Positions 10,904 to 21,848 of a DNA stretch of 64,000 nt are shown here, one piece after another. A model generated the notes under the pieces. That model searched no databases. It was not told the origin of the DNA and saw only the letters and a program-made list of their open reading frames with translations. The first letter of the stretch is position 1; every line of letters starts with the position of its first letter. A program made the position numbers and the translations under genes. Source of the DNA: Comamonas antarctica (GTDB taxonomy: Bacteria > Pseudomonadota > Gammaproteobacteria > Burkholderiales > Burkholderiaceae_C); NCBI RefSeq assembly GCF_013363755.1, contig NZ_CP054840.1, positions 4,124,001 to 4,188,000 on the forward strand, given 5' to 3'.

Positions 10904-12319
10904 TTAGACCCGACCGTATACGTCCTGAAAGCGCACGATGTCGTCCTCGCCCAGGTACTGGCCGCTTTGCACCTCGATCATCACCAGATCGAGTACACCC
11001 GGGTTTTCCAGCCGGTGCATGTGGCCGGCGGGGATGTAGGTGGACTCATTGGTACGAACGAACAGCTCCATGTCGCCGTTGACCACTTTAGCCATGCCGC
11101 TGACGACAATCCAGTGCTCGCTGCGGTGGTGGTGCATTTGCAGCGACAGTGAGGCACCGGGTTTGACTTCGATGCGCTTGATCTTGTAGGCCGGATCTTC
11201 TTCGAGCACCGTGTAGGTGCCCCAGGGGCGGTGCACCGTCAGATGGTGCTTGTGGGCCTCATGGTTTTGCGCCTTCAGTTCCTTGTACAGGTATTTGACT
11301 TCCTGCGAGCGGGATTTGTCGGCCACCAGCAGGGCATCCGGGGTGTCCACGATGACCAGGTTGTCCACACCCACGGCGCCCACCATGCGCTGGCCGCTCT
11401 GGATGTAGCAGTTGCTCACGTCATGCAGCAATGCCTTGCCCGAGATGCGGTTACCTTGTGCGTCTGCCGGCACCAGGTCGCCCAGGGCACTCCAGGAGCC
11501 GATATCGCTCCAACCGATGGTGCACGGCACCACTGCGATCTGGGACGACTGTTCCATGACGGCGTAATCGATCGAGTTGTCAGGAACCAGGGCAAAGCAG
11601 TCGGAATCAAGTTCAAGCCCGACCACGCCGTTGCCTTGCGACTTGCGCGATTCTTCGAGGCAGCGACGCGTGGCGGAGAGGATGTCCGGGCAATGCTGCT
11701 CCATGGCCTGGAGCATCGCGCCTGCCTGGAAGCAGAACATGCCCGAGTTCCAGAGGAAGCGGCCGGATTCGACATACTCGACAGCGGTTTCCAGCGACGG
11801 CTTTTCCACGAAGCGGCGCACTTCGTTGCCTTCGGCTTCGATGTAGCCATAGCCGGTTTCAGGCGCTTCGGGCTGAATGCCGAAAGTGACCAGGCGGCCT
11901 TGCTGCGCCAGTGCCGTGGCCTGGGCGACGGCGGTGGCAAACGCTTGCTGGTCTGCGATCAGATGGTCAGCGGCGAGCACCAGCAGCATGGCGTCTTCAC
12001 CGTGTGTCTCGACCACGTGCATTGCCGCGGCAGCAATGGCCGCAGCGGTGTTGCGTCCGAATGGCTCGAGGATGTATGAAGTCTTCAGCTGCGCTTCGTT
12101 GACTTCGCGGTATTCGTCCTGGGTCTTGAAGAACAGCTCGCGGTTGGTGACGGTCAGTACTTCTTCGACTTCCGGCAGCACGGCTCCCCGAATGAATGCC
12201 TTCTGCAGCAGGCTTTGACCATCGGCCAGGCGGATGAACGGCTTGGGATGCAGTTCGCGCGAAACCGGCCAGAGACGCGAACCGGCGCCACCACAGAGAA
12301 TTGTCGGGATGAGTTTCAT
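10904..12319 (-). CDS. manC: Mannose-1-phosphate guanylyltransferase / mannose-6-phosphate isomerase
   Basis: A bifunctional type II enzyme of about 471 residues that makes GDP-mannose. The N-terminal nucleotidyltransferase has the pyrophosphorylase signature ILCGGAGSRLWPVSRE near residue 6 and the FVEKP motif. The C-terminal cupin holds the isomerase domain (RPWGTYTVLEEDPAYKIKR and QMHHHRSEHWIVVSG). ATGs lie further upstream at 12367, 12346 and 12334, but the conserved family start is MKLIPTILCGG at 12319. It is the first gene of the leftward capsule locus and feeds gmd and any mannosyltransferase. Confidence 0.95.
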   Translation of the reverse strand: MKLIPTILCGGAGSRLWPVSRELHPKPFIRLADGQSLLQKAFIRGAVLPEVEEVLTVTNRELFFKTQDEYREVNEAQLKTSYILEPFGRNTAAAIAAAAMHVVETHGEDAMLLVLAADHLIADQQAFATAVAQATALAQQGRLVTFGIQPEAPETGYGYIEAEGNEVRRFVEKPSLETAVEYVESGRFLWNSGMFCFQAGAMLQAMEQHCPDILSATRRCLEESRKSQGNGVVGLELDSDCFALVPDNSIDYAVMEQSSQIAVVPCTIGWSDIGSWSALGDLVPADAQGNRISGKALLHDVSNCYIQSGQRMVGAVGVDNLVIVDTPDALLVADKSRSQEVKYLYKELKAQNHEAHKHHLTVHRPWGTYTVLEEDPAYKIKRIEVKPGASLSLQMHHHRSEHWIVVSGMAKVVNGDMELFVRTNESTYIPAGHMHRLENPGVLDLVMIEVQSGQYLGEDDIVRFQDVYGRV

Positions 12320-12853
12320 TGAGAGAGCTTGCATTGTCGTTTTCATATTCGTGCAATTACGATGCATGAAACCGATGTTGAATTGGGGGCAGTACCCGGC
12401 AAGAGAACTGTCAGCACCTGGAGCTTGGGAGCCGTAGCATCATAGTAGGGACTAACCCGAGCAGTTGCATACCGCACCTGCCAAAGGGGTTCATATTTTC
12501 CCATAAGTTGTAACGCGCTATAGCTGCCTGCGATGGCTCGTGATGCTGCGGTTTATTGGCCGTTCTGTATGTAGGCGCAGAGCTTTTTCGTAAATCTATG
12601 GGCTGCAGATTTCGATAGTTTAGAAATCTGTGTTTCTGTTTGAGGCGGGGTAATGCGTTTGCTTACTTTGTCCGGGGGTGACGGCCGATCAATGCGCTCG
12701 GCCATGCGGTTGCCGGGAATGTCAATGGCTTGAGAACTGGCCGTTCATCTTTCGACAGGATGCCCTGCGCCAGGCTCAGGACGAACGGGTCTTAACCGTT
12801 GCCCTTTGTCCAAAAGATTAGCAAAGGTCGAACCGGAGCCCCAGAGTACTCCC
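12320..12853. other. Intergenic region upstream of the capsule locus
   Basis: About 530 bp with no convincing gene. The part nearest manC (12440-12660) is AT-rich and is the obvious place for the leftward promoter. I could not pick a -35/-10 pair with correct spacing: a TATGAT hexamer on the minus strand near 12440 has no partner. The right part holds a copy of the dispersed repeat (12751-12788). Confidence 0.5.
12751..12788. repeat. Dispersed intergenic repeat, copy 1
   Basis: Contains TTCGACAGGA, an 11-bp insertion, then CAGGCTCAGGACGAACGG. It is an interrupted copy of the element seen intact at 13871-13893 and in inverted form at 30639-30666 and 40766-40808. All copies lie between operons. 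The core is an imperfect palindrome bounded by TTCG and CGAA. Confidence 0.7.
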
Positions 12854-13834
12854 TCAGTGGCTCGTCTCCAGATTCCCATTCTTCTGCGCGATGACCTGCG
12901 CCATGATGCTGACCGCGATTTCCGCGGGCGTCTTGCTGCCGATCGACAGCCCTGCAGGAGAGTGCAGCCGGTCCAGGGTCTCGGTGGGCACGTCGAAATG
13001 TTCCTGCATGCGCTCGCGGCGGCTTTGGGCGTTGCGGCGGGAGCCTATGGCGCCGACGTAGAAGGCGGGGCTCTGCATGGCTTCGAGCAGGGCCAGATCG
13101 TCGAGCTTGGGGTCGTGGCTGAGGGCGATGACGCAGCTGCGCAGGTCGGGGCGGAAGGCGGTGACGGCGTCGTCGGGCATTTCGGCGGTGCGTTGCACGC
13201 CCTGGATCTGCAGCGAGGCCATGTATTCCGCGCGCGGGTCGCAGATGGTGACGACGAAGCCGTTGAAGATGGCCATCGTTGCCAGGTACTCGCTCAGGGT
13301 GCCGGCGCCGATCAGCAGCATGCGGTAGCCGGGGCCGAGCACGTTGTGCAGGAAATGTGCGTCGATGTCGAGGGCCTGCGGCGTGTCGGTCTGGCTGAGC
13401 GTGGTGCCGCCCGTGCCGAGGTCGACGCTGCGGCGCACCAGGGCGCCTGACAGCAGCTGTTCGATCAGCTGCTGCAGCTGGCCTGCTTCGGGATCGAACT
13501 CCAGCGCCAGTTCCAGCGTACCGCCACAGGGCAGGCCGAAGCGGTGCGCTTCGTCGGCGGTGACGCCATAGGTGACGCGCCGCGGCGGCTGGGCCCAGCC
13601 AAGGGCGTGGTCCATCTGCTCGCCCAGACGGGTGTAGCGCTGCAGCAGGTCGTCCTCGATGCAGCCGCCCGATACCGAGCCCACGGTCTGGCCGCTCTCG
13701 CACAGCGCCATCATCGCGCCTATGGGGCGGGGCGACGAGCCCCAGGTGCGCACGACCGTGGCGAGCACGGCATGCAGGCCTTGGGCGCGCCAGCGGTGGA
13801 GTTGTTGGAGGACGGTGAGGTCGATGTGGTTCAT
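12854..13834 (-). CDS. xdhC: XdhC family molybdenum cofactor insertion protein
   Basis: A 326-residue XdhC/CoxI protein expected to bind, sulfurate and insert the molybdenum cofactor into the hydroxylase encoded upstream. The N-terminal XdhC/CoxI domain contains VVRTWGSSPRPIGAMM and the conserved GSVSGGCIEDDLL. The C-terminal Rossmann domain has LLIGAGTLSEYLA. The ATG at 13834 is directly preceded by a run of 11 C residues on the coding strand, so there is no normal ribosome-binding site. The gene follows the 2Fe-2S subunit, molybdopterin subunit and cytochrome genes in the same direction, a common order for periplasmic aldehyde or heterocycle dehydrogenases. Confidence 0.93.
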   Translation of the reverse strand: MNHIDLTVLQQLHRWRAQGLHAVLATVVRTWGSSPRPIGAMMALCESGQTVGSVSGGCIEDDLLQRYTRLGEQMDHALGWAQPPRRVTYGVTADEAHRFGLPCGGTLELALEFDPEAGQLQQLIEQLLSGALVRRSVDLGTGGTTLSQTDTPQALDIDAHFLHNVLGPGYRMLLIGAGTLSEYLATMAIFNGFVVTICDPRAEYMASLQIQGVQRTAEMPDDAVTAFRPDLRSCVIALSHDPKLDDLALLEAMQSPAFYVGAIGSRRNAQSRRERMQEHFDVPTETLDRLHSPAGLSIGSKTPAEIAVSIMAQVIAQKNGNLETSH

Positions 13835-13845
13835 GGGGGGGGGGG
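13835..13845. repeat. Homopolymer tract (11 G on plus strand) abutting the xdhC start
   Basis: Eleven consecutive G on the plus strand (C on the coding strand) lie immediately before the xdhC ATG. An upstream ATG at 13868 reads through the tract in a different frame from xdhC. Adding one base or losing two would fuse the frames. Confidence 0.8.
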
Positions 13846-13870
13846 CTTGCTTGAGGAGGGGCCGTCATCC

Positions 13871-13893
13871 TTCGACAGGCTCAGGACGAACGG
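13871..13893. repeat. Dispersed intergenic repeat, copy 2
   Basis: An intact copy of the element: TTCGACAGGCTCAGGACGAA followed by CGG. A decayed relative (GGCTCGGGACGAACG) is at about 14001-14015. The words GTTACTACC and GTCATCC recur around both, suggesting a local duplication between xdhC and the cytochrome gene. Confidence 0.7.
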
Positions 13894-14082
13894 TTACTAC
13901 CGTCATCCTTCGGGGTCGCCCAGACGGGTCGCTTAGACGGGGTTGCCTATACCGGGCCGCGCAAGATCAGTAGGAACAGTTACTACCATGGTCCTTTAAC
14001 GGCTCGGGACGAACGTTGGCCTCAGCGAAGTTTAGACCGGCCACCGCGCCGCCCTGACGCAGTGGCCTGTAAGACATGGCGC

Positions 14083-15402
14083 TCAGTGGTGGGCGTTGGC
14101 CGGGTCGGTTTCGGCGCGGAGCTTGGCGACGGTCTGCTTCAGGTCGGCCCACTCGGGCAGGCCGTACTGGCTGCGCAGGGTGTTGAGCAGCTCGGCGATC
14201 TGCGTGTCGCTCATCGCATGGCGGAACGAGGGCATGGTGCCCAGGTCGGCGTGGGCCGGGGCCTGGATGCCTTCGAGCACGGCGCGCACGGCGTTGTTGG
14301 GCGACTGCGCGTGCATGTTGGTGTTGAGCGCGAGCTGCGGGCGGCTGCCGAAGCTCGATGCGGCCAGCTGGCCCTGCGGGTCGCTGCTGTGGCAGCTCAT
14401 GCAGGCGCCCTGGTACAGGCGCAGGCCCTGGGCGTCGGCCGGCACGGCCTGCGCGGTGTCGGCCTTGCGCACCAGCGCCTGGGCATCGACGGGCTCGGCG
14501 GTGGCGTTCTTGTGCGACAGGATGTAGCTGGTCAGCGCCTGCAGGTCCTCTTCGGGCAGATGGGCCAGGCCGTGGGCCACGGGGGCCATCGGGCCGGCGG
14601 CCACGCCGTGGCGTTCCGACACGCCGGTGCGGAAGTATTGCAGCAGGTCTTCCGACGTCCAGGGCACGGGCGCGGCCGTGGCCGAGGTCAGCGCGGGGGC
14701 GTCCCAGCCTTCGGCCGAGCCGCCGGCGAAGTGGAAGCTGCCCTTCTTCTCGCCCGCGAACGCGTCGCGCGGCGAGTGGCAGGCGCTGCAGTGGCCCAGG
14801 CCTTCGGCGATGTAGGCGCCGCGGTTCCATTCAGGCGTCTGGCTCGCGATGTCGGCCACCGGGCCGGGCGTGAGGTTCATCCAGTTCCACACGGCGATGC
14901 CGCGGCGGATGTTGAACGGAAAGCCCAGCGCGGTTTCCGGGTTGTGGCTTTTGACGGCCGGCTGCGTCATCAGGTACGCATAGATGTCATGCATGTCCGT
15001 ATCCGTCACGCGCGTGAACGCGGTGTACGGAAACGCGGGATACAGGTGGCGGCCTTCGCGGTCGATGCCGTGGCGCATGGCGCGCTCGAAGGCTTCGTAG
15101 CTCCAGCGGCCGATGCCGGTTTCCGGGTCGGGCGTGATGTTGGTCGAGTAGATGGTGCCGAACGGGCTGGGCATGGGGAAGCCGCCCGCGTTCTCGGCGC
15201 CGCCCTTGGCGGTGTGGCACACGGCGCAGTCGCCCATGGCCACCAGCGTCTTGCCGTTGGCGATCTGCTGGGCGGAGAAGTCCTGCACGGCAATGCCGGA
15301 CTGCGGCGCGATCTCGCCGTGCTGCGTCGCGGCGAGGAAGCCGGCGCCCAGAATGGCTGCCAGGCCCACGCCGCCAATGATGATTTTCTTCACGAGGTTC
15401 AT
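14083..15402 (-). CDS. Triheme membrane-anchored cytochrome c, dehydrogenase electron acceptor
   Basis: A 439-residue c-type cytochrome with three heme motifs: CAVCH at 59-63, CSACH at 205-209 and CMSCH at 334-338. An N-terminal hydrophobic segment (IIIGGVGLAAILGAGFLAA) acts as signal or anchor. Size and layout match the cytochrome subunits of periplasmic alcohol, gluconate and Ior-type aldehyde dehydrogenases, which pass electrons to ubiquinone or oxidases. It starts 15 bp after the molybdopterin subunit stop, so it is in the same operon and should take electrons from the 2Fe-2S subunit. Confidence 0.93.
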   Translation of the reverse strand: MNLVKKIIIGGVGLAAILGAGFLAATQHGEIAPQSGIAVQDFSAQQIANGKTLVAMGDCAVCHTAKGGAENAGGFPMPSPFGTIYSTNITPDPETGIGRWSYEAFERAMRHGIDREGRHLYPAFPYTAFTRVTDTDMHDIYAYLMTQPAVKSHNPETALGFPFNIRRGIAVWNWMNLTPGPVADIASQTPEWNRGAYIAEGLGHCSACHSPRDAFAGEKKGSFHFAGGSAEGWDAPALTSATAAPVPWTSEDLLQYFRTGVSERHGVAAGPMAPVAHGLAHLPEEDLQALTSYILSHKNATAEPVDAQALVRKADTAQAVPADAQGLRLYQGACMSCHSSDPQGQLAASSFGSRPQLALNTNMHAQSPNNAVRAVLEGIQAPAHADLGTMPSFRHAMSDTQIAELLNTLRSQYGLPEWADLKQTVAKLRAETDPANAHH

Positions 15403-15417
15403 GTTCTTGTCGGGGGC

Positions 15418-17742
15418 TTATTGGGCTTTGGCTTTGGCTTCGGCCTGGCGCAGCGCGGCCAGCACGCGGCTCGGGGTGAATGGCACTTCGGTGAGGCGCA
15501 CGCCAGTGGCGTCGAAGATGGCGTTGGCGATGGCGGCGGCGCTGGGCACCGACGCCGATTCGCCCGCGCCCATGGGCGCTTCATGCGGCCGCTCGAGCAA
15601 CTCGATCTGCACTTCGGGCAGTTCGTCGAAACGCAGCAGCGGATAGCCGCCCCAGTCGAGCGAGGTGGTGCCGCTGGCGTCGAAGGTCACGAACTCCTTG
15701 AGCGCGCGGCTGGTCGACTGGATGATGTTGCCGTGCACCTGGTGGCGCACGCCGGCCGGGTTGACCATGGCGCCGCAGTCGTGGGTGCAGAACACCTTGT
15801 CGACCTTGACCTCGCCGGTCTCGCGGTTCACGGAGACGTCGCAGACCCAGGCGGCCCAGGCCGCGCCAAAGCCCGGGAACTTGCTGTGGAAGTAGCGCGC
15901 ATAGGCAAAGCCGCGGCCCTTGGCGATCTTCTCGCCCGCGGGCGTGGGCGTACGGTGCGCCACGCCGTCTTGCCACTGGCTCAGGCGGTGCGCGGCCTGG
16001 ATCACGCCGACGGCGCGCTCGTCCTTCATGTAGCGCAGGCGGTAGGCGATCGGGTCGGCCTTGGCGAGCCAGGCGGCTTCATCGATCCAGCATTCATGCG
16101 CCAGCACGTTGGGCAGCGCCGAGACGCCGCGCATCCACGAGGCGCGCACGATGGGCGCGGCATCGAGCGAGACCGCGCGCACTGCGGGGTAGTCGTACAG
16201 CGGAATCGATGTGCGGTCGCCCATCTGCAGCACCTTCTTCTCGTGCTTGACCTTGCCGGTCAGCACCAGGGCCAGCGTCGGCGAGAGGTTCGACGGGTAG
16301 CTGGTCTGCAGTTCATAGGCCACCACGTTGCCGGCATCGTCGAGGCCGCCGCGCAGCTTGATCAGCTGGCCCGTGCCCTTGGGCTCCCACGCCGATTCCT
16401 GCTCGCGCATCAGCTGCACGCGCACCGGCTGGCCCACGGCCTTGGCCAGCAGCAGCGCATCGGCGGCCACGTCGTCGGCGCAGTTGCGGCCGTAGCAGCC
16501 CGAGGCTTCCATGCGGTGCACGTTGACGAAGTCGGGGTGCAGGTCGATGAGCTTGCCCAGATCCTTGCGCAGGTCGTGCGGGTTCTGCGAACCCGACCAG
16601 ACCTCGGCCTTGCCGTCCGCGAACAGCGCCACGGCGCACGAGGGGCCGATCGATGCGTGCAGGTGGTACGGCCAGACGTAATCCCGATCGATGGGCTGCG
16701 TGATCTTCTGGACCGCGTCCTTGTAGTTCTCGTCCTCGCGCAGCATGCGCGGTTCCTTGTCGAGCTTGTCGAGCGTGGCGTGCAGGCCCGCAAGGCTCAG
16801 GTCGGGCAGGCCGGCCCATTCCTTCCACTGCACCTTGAGCTGGCGCATGGCGGCAATGGCTTGCTCCTCGCGCTCGGCGACGATGCCGATGAAGTCGCCC
16901 TGCACGACCAGCTTGACGATGCCCGGCAGGTGCTTGATCGAGTTCTCGTCGACCGCCACCAGGCTGCTGCCCAGCGGCGCGGTGTGGTCGGCGCCGGCGT
17001 AGGGCGGACGCACCACGCGCGCGTGCAGCATGCCCGGCAGGCGCACGTCGTGCACATAGGTCAGCGCGCCCAGCACCTTGTTGGGAATGTCCACGCGGGC
17101 CACGGACTGGCCGATGTACTTGTGTTCCTTGCTCGAACGCAGCGGCATGTGCTGGTCGAGGTCGATGTGCAGGTCCTGGCCCGCGGCGAGTTCGCCATAC
17201 GACAGGCGTTTGCCCGCGCCGATGACGAAGCCGTTGTCGGTGCGCAGTTGCGCGGCGGGCACCGACCAGCGCTCGGCCGCCAGGTTGATCAGCAGCTGGC
17301 GCACCTGGCGCGCGGCCTGGCGCATGGGCGTCGAGGTGTTCTGGATGGTGTCGCTGGCGATCGTCGGACCCAGGTCGGGCGTGCGCGTGGTGTGGCCCAG
17401 GATGATCTTCACGCGCGCGATGTCGGTCTCGATCTCGTCGGCGACGAGCTGGCCGATGGCCGTGCGCACGCCCGTGCCCAGGTCCACGTGGCCGTTGAAG
17501 CCGATCACGTCGCCGTTGGCGCTGATCGCAATGAAGCTGTCGACCAGCGTGCCGGCCGGCACCGGGAACGGGCCTTGCGCGGGCGCCGGCGGATGCAGCA
17601 CCGGGCCGGTGCCGGCCAGGATGGCCAGCGGGCCGGTGGCGGCGGCGCTGACCATGATCAGGCCGCCGGTCTTGAGCAGCTGGCGGCGCGTCAGTTGCAC
17701 GGTGCCGCGCAGGTCGTCGCGCGAATTCTTGAATCCAAACAT
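15418..17742 (-). CDS. Molybdopterin-binding subunit of a periplasmic Ior/aldehyde-type dehydrogenase
   Basis: About 774 residues of the xanthine oxidase fold family, most like the beta subunit of isoquinoline 1-oxidoreductase. The twin-arginine signal (TRRQLLKTGGLIMVS, about 18-32) sends the folded enzyme to the periplasm. The sequence shows the duplicated Mo-binding architecture, and near the C-terminus GAGESASVPSAAAIANA carries the catalytic Glu. The ATG at 17742 overlaps the small-subunit stop by one base (TGATG), which fixes the start. The substrate is unknown: aldehydes or N-heterocycles are the usual choices. Confidence 0.92.
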   Translation of the reverse strand: MFGFKNSRDDLRGTVQLTRRQLLKTGGLIMVSAAATGPLAILAGTGPVLHPPAPAQGPFPVPAGTLVDSFIAISANGDVIGFNGHVDLGTGVRTAIGQLVADEIETDIARVKIILGHTTRTPDLGPTIASDTIQNTSTPMRQAARQVRQLLINLAAERWSVPAAQLRTDNGFVIGAGKRLSYGELAAGQDLHIDLDQHMPLRSSKEHKYIGQSVARVDIPNKVLGALTYVHDVRLPGMLHARVVRPPYAGADHTAPLGSSLVAVDENSIKHLPGIVKLVVQGDFIGIVAEREEQAIAAMRQLKVQWKEWAGLPDLSLAGLHATLDKLDKEPRMLREDENYKDAVQKITQPIDRDYVWPYHLHASIGPSCAVALFADGKAEVWSGSQNPHDLRKDLGKLIDLHPDFVNVHRMEASGCYGRNCADDVAADALLLAKAVGQPVRVQLMREQESAWEPKGTGQLIKLRGGLDDAGNVVAYELQTSYPSNLSPTLALVLTGKVKHEKKVLQMGDRTSIPLYDYPAVRAVSLDAAPIVRASWMRGVSALPNVLAHECWIDEAAWLAKADPIAYRLRYMKDERAVGVIQAAHRLSQWQDGVAHRTPTPAGEKIAKGRGFAYARYFHSKFPGFGAAWAAWVCDVSVNRETGEVKVDKVFCTHDCGAMVNPAGVRHQVHGNIIQSTSRALKEFVTFDASGTTSLDWGGYPLLRFDELPEVQIELLERPHEAPMGAGESASVPSAAAIANAIFDATGVRLTEVPFTPSRVLAALRQAEAKAKAQ

Positions 17743-18386
17743 CACACCAGCTCCTTCGAACATGCGGCTTCGCCATGCGTTGCGCAGGCGCCTTGCACCA
17801 CGGCGACGGCACTGTGCACGCCGCGGCCCTGGGCGATCAGATCGCGCGCCTTGCGGGCGGCGTCGAGGATCTCGAGGTGGGTGCCGCAGCGGCACAGGTG
17901 GTAGGCGAGCTGCTTTTTGATCTCCTCATCGCTGGCCTGCGGGCGCTTGTCGAACAGCGCCACCAGCGCCATGACCATGCCGTTGACGCAGTAGCCGCAC
18001 TGCGCGGCCTGGGTGTCGATGAAGGCCTGCTGCACCGGGTGCAGGTGCACGGGCTGCGCGGCGGGGGCGGCGCCAGCCTGCAGCGCGTTGTCGCGCAGGC
18101 CCTGGAACAGCGGGTCCTGCGCGAGTTCGGCCTGCGCCTGGCGCGTGGCCTCGGGCGACAGGCCTTCGAGCGTGGTGACCTCCTTGCCATCGACCACGGA
18201 CAGCGGAATGGAGCAGGAGCGCGCGACCTTGCCGTCGATCAGCACCGCGCAGGCACCGCACTGGCCCAGGCCGCAGCCGTACTTGGGACCGTTGAGCTGC
18301 ATGTCATTGCGCAGGACATACAGCAAGGGGGTATCGGCGGCGGCCTTGTCGGCGTCCACCGTATTGCCGTTGAGTTTGAATTTCAT
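17742..18386 (-). CDS. 2Fe-2S subunit of the molybdenum dehydrogenase
   Basis: A 214-residue protein with two [2Fe-2S] centres. The N-terminal plant-type ferredoxin domain has Cys38, Cys43, Cys46 and Cys58 (CGLGQCGACAVLIDG). The C-terminal four-helix domain has CGYCVNGM and CRCGTH. It relays electrons from the molybdenum site to the cytochrome. It is longer than the typical 150-residue IorA, with an insertion of about 50 residues between the two domains. It is the first gene of the operon. No sigma54-type promoter was found upstream. Confidence 0.93.
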   Translation of the reverse strand: MKFKLNGNTVDADKAAADTPLLYVLRNDMQLNGPKYGCGLGQCGACAVLIDGKVARSCSIPLSVVDGKEVTTLEGLSPEATRQAQAELAQDPLFQGLRDNALQAGAAPAAQPVHLHPVQQAFIDTQAAQCGYCVNGMVMALVALFDKRPQASDEEIKKQLAYHLCRCGTHLEILDAARKARDLIAQGRGVHSAVAVVQGACATHGEAACSKELV

Positions 18387-18778
18387 CGTGTGTTATGTCG
18401 TTCGCGCGTGGCGCGCGGTTGTTCTTGATGAGCGCAAAACGCAGTCGAGAGGTCAGTGCCGGTTGTTTCGGGTCCTGTGGCGCAATGCAAAAAACGGCAA
18501 TGGATCAGCGCAGGGCCGATGGCTTGCCGGATGGGATGCAGCGGGGAAAGGGCGCCCTGGCGCATTCCGCTCGGGAATGTGAGGACTGCAGAAAAGGAGC
18601 TGCGTGACGGGCAGCCCCGGAAAACAGGTACGGAATCAAGCCCGGATGCTAGTGGCTTTCGCACGCTGTGGCGGAGGCTGCGGCCAAACCCGACCCCGGT
18701 CTTGGGTGTTATAGAAGACCGGCTGCGGCCGCAGGGCGGCAGGAGTACTCGCGCGGGGCCGGGCGCCCGCCTTGCACA
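18387..18778. other. Intergenic region between the dehydrogenase operon and the sigma54 activator gene
   Basis: About 390 bp with no supported gene. It holds a hairpin at 18696-18722 and a CTGCGGCCGCAG palindrome at 18723-18734. The leftward promoter of the dehydrogenase operon must lie in its left part, but I see no clear consensus. Confidence 0.5.
18696..18722. terminator. Hairpin after the sigma54 activator gene (possible terminator)
   Basis: A perfect 8-bp inverted repeat, CCGGTCTT and AAGACCGG, with an 11-nt loop, about 57 bp after the activator stop. No clear T run follows on the minus strand, so a terminator role is uncertain. Confidence 0.4.
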
Positions 18779-20707
<1,929 letters not shown>

Positions 20708-20725
20708 GGACGATGGTAGCAAGCT

Positions 20726-20767
20726 TGAAACGAGATCGGTTTCAGTTTTGCAATCCGAGCCGTTTCA
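20726..20767. promoter_or_regulatory. Tandem upstream activator sites for the PrpR-type regulator
   Basis: A perfect dyad TGAAAC-N7-GTTTCA lies at 20726-20744. A second copy with the same spacing, TGCAAT-N7-GTTTCA, lies at 20749-20767, 23 bp away centre to centre. They sit about 75-115 bp before the expected transcription start at about 20842, the usual distance for a sigma54 enhancer. They also lie close to the regulator's own start. Confidence 0.65.
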
Positions 20768-20816
20768 GTTCCGTAGGATTCCAAGGAAATCAAGGGCTTG
20801 CAGCGAACGCACAGAC

Positions 20817-20831
20817 TGGCACGGCGCTTGC
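20817..20831 (+). promoter_or_regulatory. Sigma54 (-24/-12) promoter
   Basis: CTGGCACGGCGCTTGC at 20816-20831 matches the consensus TGGCACG-N4-TTGC with GG and GC 10 bp apart. Transcription would start near 20842, about 29 bp before the Bug protein ATG. Confidence 0.85.
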
Positions 20832-20870
20832 GGGGGAGCCGGTGTCACCTTTCACAACGAGTACAAGATC

Positions 20871-21848
20871 ATGAGACGTAGAACCTTGATTCAGGTGGGG
20901 GCCTGGAGTGCGGCGCAGGGCCTGTGGAGCGTGGCCCGGGCGCAGGAGAGCTTTCCCAACAAGCCCATCACCATCATCGTGGCGTTCACCGCGGGCGGCA
21001 GCGCCGACCAGCGCGCGCGCCAGATCGGCAAGTTCATGAGCGCCGATCTGGGCCAGTCGGTGATCGTCGAGAACCGCCCCGGCGCGGGCGGCAACATCGG
21101 CACGCTGGCGATTGCGCGTTCCAAGCCCGACGGCTACACGCTGGGCATCGGCAACATGGCGCCGATGGCGGTGAATCCCTCGCTGTACAAGAAGTCCGGC
21201 TTCGACCCGCTCAAGGAGTTGAGCATGATTGCGCTGCTCGAGCGCGGCCCGCTGATGCTGGTGGTGAAGTCCGACTCGCCGCTGCGCTCGGTGGCCGACG
21301 TGATTGCCGCCACCAAGACCAAGCCCGGCGGCCTGTCGTTCGGCTCCAGCGGCCCGGGCGGCGCGCACCACCTGTCGGGCGAGCTGTTCAAGTCCATGAC
21401 CGATACCGAGATGACCCACATCCCCTACAAGGGCGGGGCGGCGGCGGTGGTCGATCTGATCGGCGGCCAGCTGGATTTCATGTTCGAGCCGATGTACTCG
21501 GCCGTGCCCTCGGTGCAGGCCGGCCGGATGCGCGCGCTGGCCATCACCAGCACCGGCCGCTCGCCGATGATGCCGGACGTGCCCACCATGGCCGAGTCCG
21601 GCGTGCCCGGGTTCGAGATGGAGAACTGGCAGGGACTGATCGGCCCGGCGGGGATTCCCGCCAATATCGTGCGCCAGATCAACGCCAGCGTGAACAAGGC
21701 GCTGGCCGACCCGTCGATCAAGGCGCAGATGCTGAGCCAGGGCAATGTGATCGGTGGCGGCACGCCCCAGCAGTTCGAGGCGCTGGTGCGCAGCGAAACC
21801 GCGAAGTGGGCGGAAGTCGTGCGGCACAACAAGATCGCCGTGCAATGA
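20871..21848 (+). CDS. Bug/TctC-family tripartite tricarboxylate-type solute-binding protein
   Basis: A 325-residue periplasmic binding protein. The start is the ATG at 20871 (MRRRTLIQVG), followed by a signal sequence ending near ARAQ. The mature part begins with FPNKPITIIVAFTAGGSAD and includes VENRPGAGGNIGTLAIARSKPDGYTLGI, here split by position: 66-75 and 76-93. This pattern is diagnostic of the Bug family. No TctA/TctB membrane components are nearby, as is usual for Bug proteins. It forms an operon with the overlapping oxidoreductase and is probably switched on by the adjacent sigma54 activator. The ligand is probably an organic acid, unidentified. Confidence 0.94.
   Translation: MRRRTLIQVGAWSAAQGLWSVARAQESFPNKPITIIVAFTAGGSADQRARQIGKFMSADLGQSVIVENRPGAGGNIGTLAIARSKPDGYTLGIGNMAPMAVNPSLYKKSGFDPLKELSMIALLERGPLMLVVKSDSPLRSVADVIAATKTKPGGLSFGSSGPGGAHHLSGELFKSMTDTEMTHIPYKGGAAAVVDLIGGQLDFMFEPMYSAVPSVQAGRMRALAITSTGRSPMMPDVPTMAESGVPGFEMENWQGLIGPAGIPANIVRQINASVNKALADPSIKAQMLSQGNVIGGGTPQQFEALVRSETAKWAEVVRHNKIAVQ

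Noticed and set aside
12440..12500. Sigma70 promoter for the capsule locus
   Set aside because: A TATGAT hexamer exists on the minus strand, but no acceptable -35 lies 16-18 bp upstream.
12792..13868. 358-codon frame overlapping xdhC in the same direction
   Set aside because: Pro/Arg/His-rich shadow frame. The xdhC frame has the conserved XdhC motifs. The upstream ATG is discussed only because of the C tract.
14062..17904. Open frame of 1280 codons on the plus strand
   Set aside because: It is antisense to the cytochrome and molybdopterin-subunit genes, whose heme, Fe-S and catalytic motifs prove the minus-strand reading. Long antisense frames are expected at this GC content.
18387..18660. 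Sigma54 promoter for the dehydrogenase operon under control of the PrpR-type activator
   Set aside because: No GG-N10-GC element with TGGC/TGC boxes on the minus strand. The two units are probably separate.
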